A stretch of 40,590 bases of DNA from a virus. The stretch lies in IMG/VR virus record IMGVR_UViG_3300031539_000112, positions 1-40,590 of that record. The stretch is one strand, 5' to 3'. Under the pieces are notes generated by a model. The model ran no database searches and was not told the origin of the DNA. It was given only the letters and a program-made list of their open reading frames with translations. Of this stretch, positions 7,205-16,409 are shown piece after piece. Positions within the stretch are counted from its first letter, which is position 1. Every line of letters starts with the position of its first letter. A program made the translations under genes and the position numbers.

Positions 7205-10200
7205 ATGCCAATAGTAAATACAAATTTTATTGCAGGTAGAATGAATAAAAGCGTGGATGAACGATTAGTTCCTCCAGGTGAATATATAAATGCAATTAAT
7301 GTTAGATTAGGGTCAACAGAAACTACTGAGGTAGGAGCTGTAGAAAACTCTAAAGGAAACACGCAGCTTACTACATTATCTTTTGGCGGCCAAAATTTGT
7401 CTGACAATGCTATTTGTATTGGAGCTTATGAAGATGGGGTTAAAGAAACTATTTATTGGTTTATCCATGATTCTAATAATCCAGTTATAGGTGGTAGGTT
7501 AGATTTAATAGTTTCATTTAATATTCAATCTCAAGCTATAACATATCATGTTACTAGTAGACAGGTTTTAAATTTTGATCCTAAATTTTTAATTACAGGT
7601 GTAAATAAGATAGAAGATTTATTATTTTGGACAGATGACAAAAATCCTCCTAGAAAAATAAATGTAACACAAAATTATCCTGATCCCGTTGGAATGAATG
7701 AGGGGATAAAGGAGACAGATATAAGTGTTATTTTAAAACCACCAGGCTTTGGTGCTATAGATACATTATCAGCACCAGCGGTAACATTACTTGATGTTCC
7801 AGGTCAAGAAAATTATATAAATACTAGATTTATAACTTTCGCCTATAGATATAGGTATATTAACAATGAATATAGTGCTACATCATTATTTTCTGTTGCA
7901 GCATTTCAACCTGGGCCTTTTGAATTTGATATAAACAACTTCAATAATGCTTCAATGACTAACACTTACAATTCAGCTGAAGTTCAATTTGAAACAGGCT
8001 CTAGTAAAGTGATTGAAGTAGATTTATTATTTAAACCTAGTAATAGTAATTCTATTTATGTAATAGAAAGATTTGTAAAAAAAGATTATGGATGGGGAGA
8101 CAACACAAAACAAACTTATACGTTTACAAATAGTAAAATATATACAGTTATTGGGTCAGATGAGTTGTTAAGACTATATGATAACGTTCCTAAAATAGCT
8201 AAAGCTCAAACAATACAGGGCAATAGGCTTATTTACGGAAACTATACTGATGGGTATGACATAATAAATAGTTCTGGTCAAGATATAGCTATTAATTTCA
8301 CAACATCTTTAATAACTAAGGATTTATTATTTGAAGATTTAGCAGAGCCTGCTTTGTCTACAGGAGAAGTTTACACAATAAATCCAAATACTACTACAAC
8401 TATTCAAAACTCTAAAATTAGTTTTGATTTAACAGAGCAAGCTGGAAAATTATTGTCTGGAACCTCTATATCGTTTACGCTTTCTATTGAACATTCTCAA
8501 TTAAATGGAGATACAGCAGGAGTGTGTTATGATTCAGCGTTTAACAATATTCCGTTTGAATTAAGAATAATATTTCCTATAAACCAAACTTATACTTCTG
8601 TATATGAAATGGTAAACTCAGCTGCTTTTGCGGAGCGTGTTGGAACTGTATTAAATACAAATTTTCAACCATTAGCTACTTCAGCTGACGGAACTTCATT
8701 AACAGATTTATTTAACACTGTGACTATAGTTCCTATTAACTGTGTGTTTACAAAAGCTAATAGTAGTATTGATTCTCAAACTCAACAAGGGTTTAGAATA
8801 GGATCATCTCCAGGATCAAATATTTTTTCTTTACAAATTTTAGCAATGAAATATGTAGACAATCCACAGACAACGGATGTTTATGAATATTTCCGATTTT
8901 CTGGAGGTCAAGGCACCTTTACCTCTAGTCAAGATACATCTTCACTACACAGTAATAGAGATTATGAAACGGGTATTGTCTACATGGATGAATACGGAAG
9001 AGCTTCTACTGTATTGGTATCTGAATTTAATACAACTTTTGTTCCTCCATCGGCATCTGTAGATCAAAACAAGATTAAAGTTAATATAGAGAATTATCCT
9101 CCAGCATGGGCTACAAGATATAAATTTGTTTTAAAACCTAGTGAAGGTGGATATGAGACTATATATTCTAATTTTTATTATCAAAGCTCTAGCACTAGAG
9201 TTATATATTTTAAACTAGAGGGAGATAATCAAAATAAAGTACAAAAAGGAGATATATTAATAATCAAAAGAGATGCTAACGGGCCTATAAATAGAGAGGT
9301 TACATGTCAAGTTTTAGATGTTTCAGCGGAATCTTCAAATTTTTTAGAAGACGAAGGGGAGGCACCATTTGAGTCAAACCAATTAGCTGGATTATATATG
9401 CAAATTAGAGCTCAAAACTTTAGCATTAATTTAGACGAATATGCCGTGATTGATGAAGGTGAAATTAAAGAGCAAGGGAGCGACAGAACATATTGTAATC
9501 CTTTTTTACAATATCCTGCCTTTACTACAGACCCAGATACAGCTGCAACCACTAATTATACAATTCCAGCACAATCTAGTATACAAATGAAATGGAGGAT
9601 AGGAAGGTTTGACAGTGGGTGTGATGGTATTGAATATAAATGGAATCAAGATTATGTAGCTTCTAAAAATTATGATGATTTACACGCTTGGTTTGTTGGT
9701 GACTTCATAAATCCAGCTGTAGGACAAGTGATTGACGATGGTGGTGGAAACTTTCAAAATCCTGTATTTATCAGCACTATAGCTGCAAGTGGAGCGGCAG
9801 TTCAATGTCCAGATCCATGGACTCCAAGCTTTCAGTTTTGGCAAGCAACTCCGGGAGATACAGCATCTCCATTATATCTAGCCTGTAGAAGTGGAGTTAT
9901 TGCGTGTTCAGCAGGAACGTGGTTTATAGAAGCCGAGATTGTTGTAGCAAGAGCTAATAACTTAGTTGTATGGGAAACAGAGCCAGCTGATGCTGATCCT
10001 AATTTATTCTATGATTCTTCTGAATCTTATGATATTATAGGCGGTTTTCATAGAGGCGGCAATGGTGACGGGGATCAGGCTCAAACTGCATCTCAAGACG
10101 CTATAGTGACGTTGCCATTTTTTAATTGTTATACTTTTGGAAATGGCGTTGAAAGTTATAAAATATTAGACGCATTAGATGGTCAAGCTGTAAATTTAGG

Positions 10201-12373
10201 TGAGCGAGTGCTAGCTGTGTCTAAAGAAGATTATAAAGAAGCTGACAGATTTGCTGAACTTACATACAGTGGAATATACAGCAGTAATTCAAACTTAAAT
10301 AATTTAAATGAATTTAATTTAGGTTTAGTTAATTATAAAGACTTAGAAACAAGCTTTGGCCCTATAATGAAATTACATTCAAGAGAAACTGATATTCTTG
10401 TCTTACAAGAAGACAAGATTAGCTATGTATTGACAGGTAAAAACCTTATAAGCGATTCAACGGGTGGAGGAATTATTGCTTCCGTACCTCAGGTGTTAGG
10501 AACTCAAATAGCTAGAATAGAAGAATATGGTATAAGCTATAACCCAGAAAGTTTTAGTTCGTATGGGTATGACATGTATTTTACAGACGCTAAAAGATCA
10601 GCCGTTATTAAACTAAAAGGCACGTCCCCTAACAATGATGCTTTAGAAGTTATATCTAACAAAGGTATGAGATCTTATTTTAGAGATCAATTTGCCGGTC
10701 AATTAAATACACAAAAATTAGGGTCTTATGATCCATACATGGATGAATATGTGTTAAGCACAAATACAACAAGCGTTCCATTGCCGCCGGTAATTATGCC
10801 TTGTGGCACACAAAAGTCTTTAGTAAATTCAATAAGTCAACACGACTATACTATTGAGTTAGGAAGTGTGATAGGAAATGTAGTAATTAATTATACTATT
10901 AATAGCGGAACAATGAGTGTTGCAGTTTCTTGGGATGGAATTCAAGTGGCTTCAGTTACAAATGCAACCACTAGTGGTACATTAAATTTTGATAAAACTA
11001 AAAATTCTCCTACTACAGCCATTATAAGTATTACACCAAACCCAACTGTAAGCTATGATTTAACTGTAGATTGTCCTACACAGAAAGCGCTTACTATAAT
11101 ACAAATAGGATTAAATTCAAATGAAGATGATGGTAAGTTTATTCATAATGAATTTAGATGGAACGACGCTTTGGTTACGAGTCCACTAGCATCAAACATG
11201 ATGACTTTTGGAGTTGACTCACAAGTGGCTTCTCAATATATTGTTCAAACAGGCATTAGGTCTACAGGGGTATTCCCGTATACAGGAACTGATGTTACTT
11301 TAAGATCTAATAAAATTAATTTTGATGATTACAATTGGATAGTAAATAATGATAATTTTGCTTGGTTGTCATCAAACATATTATATACTAATACTAGTAC
11401 TAATATTGCCGCTTTAATAGCAGCTGCTACTATAATCCCGCATAATGATGTAAACAATCCTTCAAGTGGTTTATACCAAACTACAATATCTTCTATTACG
11501 TTGCCGGATGCAAATCAATATTTGTATTTAATATACGATTATAGAACAACTAATTCAGCTTCGATTTGTTATGATGCAACAAGTGAATTGTCAGCTTGTT
11601 GTGGTTGTGGATCTTTTTGTACGCCTTATGCCTCTAGTACGGTTCAATCTTCTATTAGTATAGCTTGTGTACAACCAGCTAATCAAACATATAACCATGA
11701 TGGTTTAAATAATTTGCCAACTGTTGGAGACACAGTATATTCGTCTTCGACATGTGATGATAGTGAAACCAGTACAAAGCTTACAGCAGGTTTCTATGAA
11801 ATAGGGGCTGCTAATGAATGGATTAGAGTAAACGGAAGTGGTGTTGTAATAAGTTCAGGTAGTTGTGCAATAAAAGCATTTAGCTCAAGTATTAATGATC
11901 CTCAAATTGCTTCTATTTGTACGCAAGCAATAACAAAAACATATTATCACTCAGGTGCAGCTACGGCTCCAGTACAAGGAGATTTCTGTTTTTCAGATCA
12001 AGGACAGACTATATTGTCTGATGGTTATTATAGAATATCATCTACTGAGTTTTTAAATATAAATCAAGGAACAGGACAAGTATATGCTGTAGTTACATGT
12101 CCTACAGTTACTTACTATCCTTTTGACACAAAGCAACAACCAAATCCACCAACAGCATGTTATTATACAGGTGCATTAGACGATGTTTATTATACAACTA
12201 CTCCAACAGGGGTTAGTGACGGAGCTGGAACTGTAATATACAGTGATAATGCAGGAACAATTGCAACATCTATTTTATTATTATATAGTGTAGGGTCTGG
12301 AGGAACGCCTAATGTATGGTTTGCAACAGATGGTTCGGGAGAAATAGATGGAAATGGATTACAAAATTGTTAA
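7205..12373 (+). CDS. Tail nozzle / muzzle (phage stabilisation) protein with repeat-module C-terminus
   Basis: A 1722-aa protein. The N-terminus (VNTNFIAGRMNKSVDERLVPPGEYINAINVRLG) and internal landmarks fit the beta-propeller-like stabilisation/nozzle proteins of crAss-like phages (P22 gp10/T7 gp12 role): GNRLIYGNYTDGYD near residue 340, TGIVYMDEYGRASTVLVSE near 588 and YKDLETSFGPIMKLHSRETD near 1042. Such proteins form the tip of the short tail. From about residue 1290 a beta linker leads into two units of the module found in the next genes (TYNHDG... and TYYHSG...), preceded near 1453 by ICYDATSELSACCGCG. The usual C-terminal KGW-SFY region is absent but appears in the 271-aa gene downstream. 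The gene begins one base after the 306-aa stop. Confidence 0.78.
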   Translation: MPIVNTNFIAGRMNKSVDERLVPPGEYINAINVRLGSTETTEVGAVENSKGNTQLTTLSFGGQNLSDNAICIGAYEDGVKETIYWFIHDSNNPVIGGRLDLIVSFNIQSQAITYHVTSRQVLNFDPKFLITGVNKIEDLLFWTDDKNPPRKINVTQNYPDPVGMNEGIKETDISVILKPPGFGAIDTLSAPAVTLLDVPGQENYINTRFITFAYRYRYINNEYSATSLFSVAAFQPGPFEFDINNFNNASMTNTYNSAEVQFETGSSKVIEVDLLFKPSNSNSIYVIERFVKKDYGWGDNTKQTYTFTNSKIYTVIGSDELLRLYDNVPKIAKAQTIQGNRLIYGNYTDGYDIINSSGQDIAINFTTSLITKDLLFEDLAEPALSTGEVYTINPNTTTTIQNSKISFDLTEQAGKLLSGTSISFTLSIEHSQLNGDTAGVCYDSAFNNIPFELRIIFPINQTYTSVYEMVNSAAFAERVGTVLNTNFQPLATSADGTSLTDLFNTVTIVPINCVFTKANSSIDSQTQQGFRIGSSPGSNIFSLQILAMKYVDNPQTTDVYEYFRFSGGQGTFTSSQDTSSLHSNRDYETGIVYMDEYGRASTVLVSEFNTTFVPPSASVDQNKIKVNIENYPPAWATRYKFVLKPSEGGYETIYSNFYYQSSSTRVIYFKLEGDNQNKVQKGDILIIKRDANGPINREVTCQVLDVSAESSNFLEDEGEAPFESNQLAGLYMQIRAQNFSINLDEYAVIDEGEIKEQGSDRTYCNPFLQYPAFTTDPDTAATTNYTIPAQSSIQMKWRIGRFDSGCDGIEYKWNQDYVASKNYDDLHAWFVGDFINPAVGQVIDDGGGNFQNPVFISTIAASGAAVQCPDPWTPSFQFWQATPGDTASPLYLACRSGVIACSAGTWFIEAEIVVARANNLVVWETEPADADPNLFYDSSESYDIIGGFHRGGNGDGDQAQTASQDAIVTLPFFNCYTFGNGVESYKILDALDGQAVNLGERVLAVSKEDYKEADRFAELTYSGIYSSNSNLNNLNEFNLGLVNYKDLETSFGPIMKLHSRETDILVLQEDKISYVLTGKNLISDSTGGGIIASVPQVLGTQIARIEEYGISYNPESFSSYGYDMYFTDAKRSAVIKLKGTSPNNDALEVISNKGMRSYFRDQFAGQLNTQKLGSYDPYMDEYVLSTNTTSVPLPPVIMPCGTQKSLVNSISQHDYTIELGSVIGNVVINYTINSGTMSVAVSWDGIQVASVTNATTSGTLNFDKTKNSPTTAIISITPNPTVSYDLTVDCPTQKALTIIQIGLNSNEDDGKFIHNEFRWNDALVTSPLASNMMTFGVDSQVASQYIVQTGIRSTGVFPYTGTDVTLRSNKINFDDYNWIVNNDNFAWLSSNILYTNTSTNIAALIAAATIIPHNDVNNPSSGLYQTTISSITLPDANQYLYLIYDYRTTNSASICYDATSELSACCGCGSFCTPYASSTVQSSISIACVQPANQTYNHDGLNNLPTVGDTVYSSSTCDDSETSTKLTAGFYEIGAANEWIRVNGSGVVISSGSCAIKAFSSSINDPQIASICTQAITKTYYHSGAATAPVQGDFCFSDQGQTILSDGYYRISSTEFLNINQGTGQVYAVVTCPTVTYYPFDTKQQPNPPTACYYTGALDDVYYTTTPTGVSDGAGTVIYSDNAGTIATSILLLYSVGSGGTPNVWFATDGSGEIDGNGLQNC

Positions 12374-12380
12374 ATAAATT

Positions 12381-13604
12381 ATGGCAACAAGATCAACATA
12401 TTATTTTGATGGATTAAGCTTTGCAACTGCAATAGCTTTATTTACTGATCAGGCTTTAACTATTAAAGCTGCTGATGGGTACTATTCATTAGGAACTATT
12501 TCTAGAAGACAAGTAAACGGCTTGCTACAGGCAGGCGTTAATTGTGCTAATTGTAGTGACCCACTTGTTTTATGTTATGATGCTACTTCTGTAGATGATT
12601 TATGTTGTACTGGATGTACTCCTGGAGCTAATTTAACTGCGTTTAATTCATCAATAATTGGTAATTTTCTTGGCGTATGTGACATTGATCCAACAGAGGT
12701 TTATTATCATAATGGCTTAGGAACTTATCCCGCTGCGAATGATTTTGTTTTTACAGACTCAATAGGAACGACACCTTTATCTAATGGATGGTATCACTAT
12801 ATTTCGCCATCAAATAAATACAGAATCACTAATGATACCGGTTATGTTGCCGATGCAATATCTTGTGAATCTAATTTAACTGCATTTTCATCATCTGTGT
12901 TTTATACAACTTCTGTAGGAGCATGTAGTGGAGTTGAAAACCAAACGTATTATCATAATGGTTCAGGTAATGATCCTGTCACTTCAGATGTTTGTTATTT
13001 GTCTGATGGGGGATCTTTTTTAGTAGATGGATATTATAAAATATCATCAACTCAATATATACGAATAACAGGTGGAGCAGGGGTAGTTAATAATGTAGGA
13101 ACATTCTCATTAGGAACATCTTTTAGTGCTAGCACAACTCAAACAAGTGGGGCTTTTGCTTGTGCAACTTTAATAGGTCAAACGTATTACCATAACGGCG
13201 GATCATCATTACCGGTTGCCGCAAACACATGTTATACCAATCAATGTAAAACAATAATATTAAGTAATGGCTTTTATAAAATATCATCAAATCAATATCT
13301 AGAAATAACGGGTGGAGCAGGAATTGTATCAGCAGTAACAACATGTCCAACTGTATTAAACGACTATGATTCTTCACAAACAGCGACAACATCACCAAAT
13401 GCATGTTTTGCTTCTTTAGGAACAACATATTATCATGATGGTGCAGCAGGTGCAAATCCGGCGGTAAACGATACTTGTTATTTAGATAGCGCAGGGGTGG
13501 ATACTCTTCCTATAGGGTGGTATAGGGCTAATAATATAGGAGGTGATATAAAATACAATGTAAATGATGACGGTGTAGTGCAATCCGTTATATTGTGTGT
13601 TTAA
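12381..13604 (+). CDS. Modular Cys-containing tail protein (repeat array, five units)
   Basis: A 407-aa protein with no enzyme motif. Residues 1-60 are a TYYFDG...FTDQALTIKAADGYYSLG unit. A Cys cluster, LCYDATSVDDLCCTGC, follows near 64-79. Then come four related ~65-aa modules from about residue 97 to the end, with the pattern C-x(5-7)-TYYHNG, a D-x-C-Y or V-F-T-D turn, L-x-x-G-[YFW]-Y-K-I-S-S, then ITGGAG[VI]V. Homologous units occur in the nozzle C-terminus and the next genes. It begins 8 bases after the nozzle stop. A role as tail fibre, spike or surface-binding beta-module string is inferred. It has no signal peptide, as expected for a virion protein assembled in the cytoplasm. Confidence 0.65.
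   Translation: MATRSTYYFDGLSFATAIALFTDQALTIKAADGYYSLGTISRRQVNGLLQAGVNCANCSDPLVLCYDATSVDDLCCTGCTPGANLTAFNSSIIGNFLGVCDIDPTEVYYHNGLGTYPAANDFVFTDSIGTTPLSNGWYHYISPSNKYRITNDTGYVADAISCESNLTAFSSSVFYTTSVGACSGVENQTYYHNGSGNDPVTSDVCYLSDGGSFLVDGYYKISSTQYIRITGGAGVVNNVGTFSLGTSFSASTTQTSGAFACATLIGQTYYHNGGSSLPVAANTCYTNQCKTIILSNGFYKISSNQYLEITGGAGIVSAVTTCPTVLNDYDSSQTATTSPNACFASLGTTYYHDGAAGANPAVNDTCYLDSAGVDTLPIGWYRANNIGGDIKYNVNDDGVVQSVILCV
13032..13408 (+). repeat. Duplicated tail-module DNA, copy 1
   Basis: This stretch inside the 407-aa gene matches 14998-15383 inside the 301-aa gene in direct orientation. A 30-base run is identical at 13032-13061 and 14998-15027. A second run starts at 13095 and 15061, and a 47-base run is identical at 13362-13408 and 15337-15383. 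The offset is 1966 bases at first and 1975 later, so there is a 9-base (three-codon) indel between the copies. Such identity points to recent duplication or gene conversion. Confidence 0.85.
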
Positions 13605-13621
13605 AAATATATAAAAAAAAT

Positions 13622-13637
13622 GTTGTAAATTTACAAC
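13622..13637. promoter_or_regulatory. 16-bp perfect palindrome before the 329-aa gene
   Basis: GTTGTAAATTTACAAC is a perfect inverted repeat in the 58-base gap between two tail genes, 25 bases before the ATG at 13663. It could be an operator, a small RNA hairpin, or a promoter, because the centre contains TAAATTTA, which is close to TAnnTTTG. It shares ATTTACAAC with 4612-4620 in the candidate RNA. Confidence 0.4.
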
Positions 13638-13662
13638 TCAATACATATAAAAACTAATATAA

Positions 13663-14652
13663 ATGGCTACACAAGGAACATATTTTTTAAACGGTACCGT
13701 ATGGGCATCTGGCGTTGCTGGATCTGCAACTATAATATATACTGATGCAGGCTTAACAACTCCCGCAGCTAACGGATGGTATAAAAGTGGAATTGTTTAC
13801 AGACAAGCAACTGGAAGTACTGGGGCATTAGGTGCTTCAGCATCTTGTACTAGTTGTGGAACAGCATTTACATTAGGATATGGATCTACAGCTTTTGTAG
13901 CTTGTTGTTCTGGAACAACTGCTACTTTTTATTTAGACACTACTAGCTTTACAACTGCAACTAGTGTATGGACTACTCCATTAATGGCTACTAAAGCAGC
14001 TAATCAATTTTATTCTTTTAGTTCTCAGAGTAGAAATAAAGTTTCGGATTCTAACTTTGCAGCTGCAACCGCATGTGTTACATGTTACCCAGCAATTGGA
14101 TTATCATTCTCATCTGCCGATGCTGCAACAGCTTGTTGTGCGGGTACAGCAGGGACTTATTACATGAACCAGACAACTTTTGCTGCTTCAACAATATTAT
14201 ATACGGACGGATCTGGATCGACAACAGCGAGCAATGGATTTTATTCTTATGACGCAGGGTCAGGAGGTACAGTAGTTAATAGACCAGTTACAGGCGGATC
14301 TGGAGTTTTAGGAACTCAAGCGAATTGTGCAGCATGTGCAACTAGTATTTCTTTATGTTTCGGAAGTTCAACTGATGATGTATGTTGTACTGGATGTGCG
14401 ACTTTAGGTACAGTAGTAGGATCAGGGATTAGTAACTTTAATGGTGTATGTTCAGCAACACCAGTAAGTACAACTTACTACTTTAACAACACTGGAACTT
14501 ATCCAGTTGCAGGAGACTCGGTATTTACGAATTCTGGCGGAACAGTTGCATTAGGAGCGGGATATTACAAAATTAATACAGCCGCAACTAGCGAAAGCTG
14601 GATGAAAATTACGGGAACCAATGGATATATTGCGGAGGTACAAGATTGTTAA
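13663..14652 (+). CDS. Modular Cys-containing tail protein
   Basis: A 329-aa, Thr/Ser/Ala/Gly-rich beta protein. It contains about three copies of a module type with TYFLNG/TFYLDT/TYYMNQ openings, an I-x-Y-T-D-x-G turn, then NGWYKSG or NGFYSYD. The copies are separated by Cys pairs (CTSCG, ACCSG, CVTCYP, ACCAG, CAACA). Near residue 233 is LCFGSSTDDVCCTGC, matching the Cys motif of the adjacent genes, followed by one YYFNNTGTYPVAGDSVFT...GYYKI unit. It lies between two other modular tail genes and has a palindrome in its leader. Function unknown; a distal tail or fibre component is inferred. Confidence 0.6.
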   Translation: MATQGTYFLNGTVWASGVAGSATIIYTDAGLTTPAANGWYKSGIVYRQATGSTGALGASASCTSCGTAFTLGYGSTAFVACCSGTTATFYLDTTSFTTATSVWTTPLMATKAANQFYSFSSQSRNKVSDSNFAAATACVTCYPAIGLSFSSADAATACCAGTAGTYYMNQTTFAASTILYTDGSGSTTASNGFYSYDAGSGGTVVNRPVTGGSGVLGTQANCAACATSISLCFGSSTDDVCCTGCATLGTVVGSGISNFNGVCSATPVSTTYYFNNTGTYPVAGDSVFTNSGGTVALGAGYYKINTAATSESWMKITGTNGYIAEVQDC

Positions 14653-14670
14653 CGGAATTAAAATAAAATA

Positions 14671-15576
14671 ATGCCAACGCAAGCAACGTACTGGATAGAC
14701 ACCTCGTCGTTTGCTACTACTAGTAACATATACACAGACTCCGGTCTTACTATAGTAGCGAGCAATGGATGGTATAAAAGCGGTGCTTCTTTTAGACAGC
14801 TCTCAGGAGGAAATTTAGGTTCTACTGTTTATACGTGTGAATGTACTACTTTTTCATCATCAACACTTCAGTCAACTTCGTCAGCAGCATGTACTGTTAC
14901 TCAAAGTCAAACGTATTACCATACGGGAAGTGGGTCAACACCAATAGCTACTAATGTATGTTATTCTGATCCAGGACAAACTGTTTTAGGAAATGGGTAT
15001 TATAAAATATCATCAACTCAATATATACAAATAACAGGTGGATCTGGAGTTGTAGCTGCTGTAGGAACATTCTCGCTAGGAACATCTTTTAGTGCTAGCA
15101 CAACTCAAACAAATGCAACTAATGCATGTGCGGCGTCAATTAATCAAACATTCTATCATAATGGAGGAGCTAGTTTACCGGTTGCTGCAAACACATGTTA
15201 TACTGATCAGTGTAAAACAGTATTTTTAGGAAATGGATATTATAAAATTGGAACTGTTGGTGATAATAAATATATGCAAATAACAGGTGGAGCAGGAGTG
15301 GTATCAGCAGTAACAACATGTCCAAGTTTGCTTGAAGACTATGATTCTTCACAAACAGCGACAACATCACCAAATGCATGTTTCGATTCATTAGGAACAA
15401 CATATTATCATGATGGTACAGCAGGTGCAAATCCAACGCTTAATGATACTTGTTACACAACAAGCGCAGGAACTACAACTCTTCCAAGTGGATGGTATAG
15501 AGCTAGCAATGTGGGTGGTGATATAAAATACAATGTAGATTCAAGTGGGGTTGTTCAATCAACACAATTATGTTAA
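14671..15576 (+). CDS. Modular Cys-containing tail protein
   Basis: A 301-aa protein. It opens with one TYWIDTSSF...YTDSGLTIVASNGWYKSG unit (residues 1-50), a C-E-C motif, then three modules of the TYYHTG/TFYHNG/TYYHDG type with GYYKISS and ITGGSGVV/ITGGAGVV signatures. It is a close relative of the 407-aa protein and shares long identical DNA runs with it (see repeats). It lacks the LCYD...CCxGC cluster internally, but the next gene starts with exactly that motif, as if one longer polypeptide had been cut at this joint. Confidence 0.6.
   Translation: MPTQATYWIDTSSFATTSNIYTDSGLTIVASNGWYKSGASFRQLSGGNLGSTVYTCECTTFSSSTLQSTSSAACTVTQSQTYYHTGSGSTPIATNVCYSDPGQTVLGNGYYKISSTQYIQITGGSGVVAAVGTFSLGTSFSASTTQTNATNACAASINQTFYHNGGASLPVAANTCYTDQCKTVFLGNGYYKIGTVGDNKYMQITGGAGVVSAVTTCPSLLEDYDSSQTATTSPNACFDSLGTTYYHDGTAGANPTLNDTCYTTSAGTTTLPSGWYRASNVGGDIKYNVDSSGVVQSTQLC
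14998..15383 (+). repeat. Duplicated tail-module DNA, copy 2
   Basis: Partner of 13032-13408, in direct orientation and in the same reading frame relative to the protein modules. Differences cluster in short islands, including a three-codon insertion around 15253-15270 where KIGTVGDNKYMQ replaces KISSNQYLE. Confidence 0.85.
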
Positions 15577-15586
15577 ATAAATAATA

Positions 15587-16402
15587 ATGGCACTAGCTTT
15601 ATGTTATGACGAAACTTCTGCTTACGATGTTTGTTGCCCTGGATGTACAGATTTAGGAGATTTACAGACATTATCGTACAGCGACGGCAGTAAAGGCTGG
15701 CCTTCATTCTATACGTTCTATCCAGATTACATGATAGGAATGAATAGTTATTTTTATTCATTTAAAGGAGGAAATTTATTCCGTCACAATACAAATTCTT
15801 TAAGAAACAATTATTATGGTATTCAAGGATCATCAAGCATTACAAGTGTATTTAATCCTAGACCAACATTAGATATAAAATTATTTAAAACATTGTCATT
15901 AGAGAGTGACGACAGCTGGACTGTAACAGGTCTTAGCACAGATTTAAATAGTGGTTCAATGGCTAGCGCTTATTTTGAAAAGAAAGAAGGAGAATGGTTT
16001 ACTTTTATTAGAAGCAATGCCTCTACAGTAAACTGGAACTTCAGATCCGCTAATGGATTAGGTTCAGCGTCTAATGTAACTGGGGCTGCAAATGCAACAG
16101 TTATAATATTTACAGAACCCGTAGGAAGTATACTAAGTATAGGTGATGCCATCTATGCTAAGACAGATCCTGAATTAGTAGGGTCAATTACGTCAATGAC
16201 GGCTAATACAATAACCGTAGATGCATCAGCTACAAATGCATATATCCCTGTACAGGGAGACTTTATAATGTCGTATAAAAACAGTGTTGCTGAATCTCAT
16301 GGAGTATTAGGTTATTACATGGAATTTACTTTAACAAACAGCAATACAAGCCCTGTCGAACTCTTTTCAGTGGGCAGTGATATAATGAAAAGTTATCCTT
16401 AG
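15587..16402 (+). CDS. Nozzle C-terminal-domain-like tail protein
   Basis: A 271-aa protein. It starts with LCYDETSAYDVCCPGC (residues 4-19), the Cys motif seen in the nozzle, 407-aa and 329-aa proteins. Next come LQTLSYSDGSKGWPSFYTFYPDYMIGM (about 25-50), NSYFYSFKGGNLFRHN, and FNPRPTLDIKLFKTLSLESDDSW. This segment resembles the C-terminal domain of crAss-like stabilisation/muzzle proteins, though here it is a separate gene three ORFs downstream. Residues 160-230 (SILSIGDAIYAKTDPELVGSITSMTANTITV) look like a small beta insertion. It probably works with the 1722-aa nozzle at the tail tip; the homology is judged by eye. Confidence 0.6.
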   Translation: MALALCYDETSAYDVCCPGCTDLGDLQTLSYSDGSKGWPSFYTFYPDYMIGMNSYFYSFKGGNLFRHNTNSLRNNYYGIQGSSSITSVFNPRPTLDIKLFKTLSLESDDSWTVTGLSTDLNSGSMASAYFEKKEGEWFTFIRSNASTVNWNFRSANGLGSASNVTGAANATVIIFTEPVGSILSIGDAIYAKTDPELVGSITSMTANTITVDASATNAYIPVQGDFIMSYKNSVAESHGVLGYYMEFTLTNSNTSPVELFSVGSDIMKSYP

Positions 16403-16409
16403 AATTTAG

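Noticed and set aside
13129-13455. Minus-strand ORF antisense to the tail modules (and its partner at 15170-15436)
   Set aside because: Both are shadows of the duplicated module DNA, with Leu/His-rich non-protein-like composition.
12381-15576. Diversity-generating retroelement target in the variable tail modules
   Set aside because: No reverse transcriptase and no template repeat with adenine-specific differences in the window; differences between copies are not limited to adenines.
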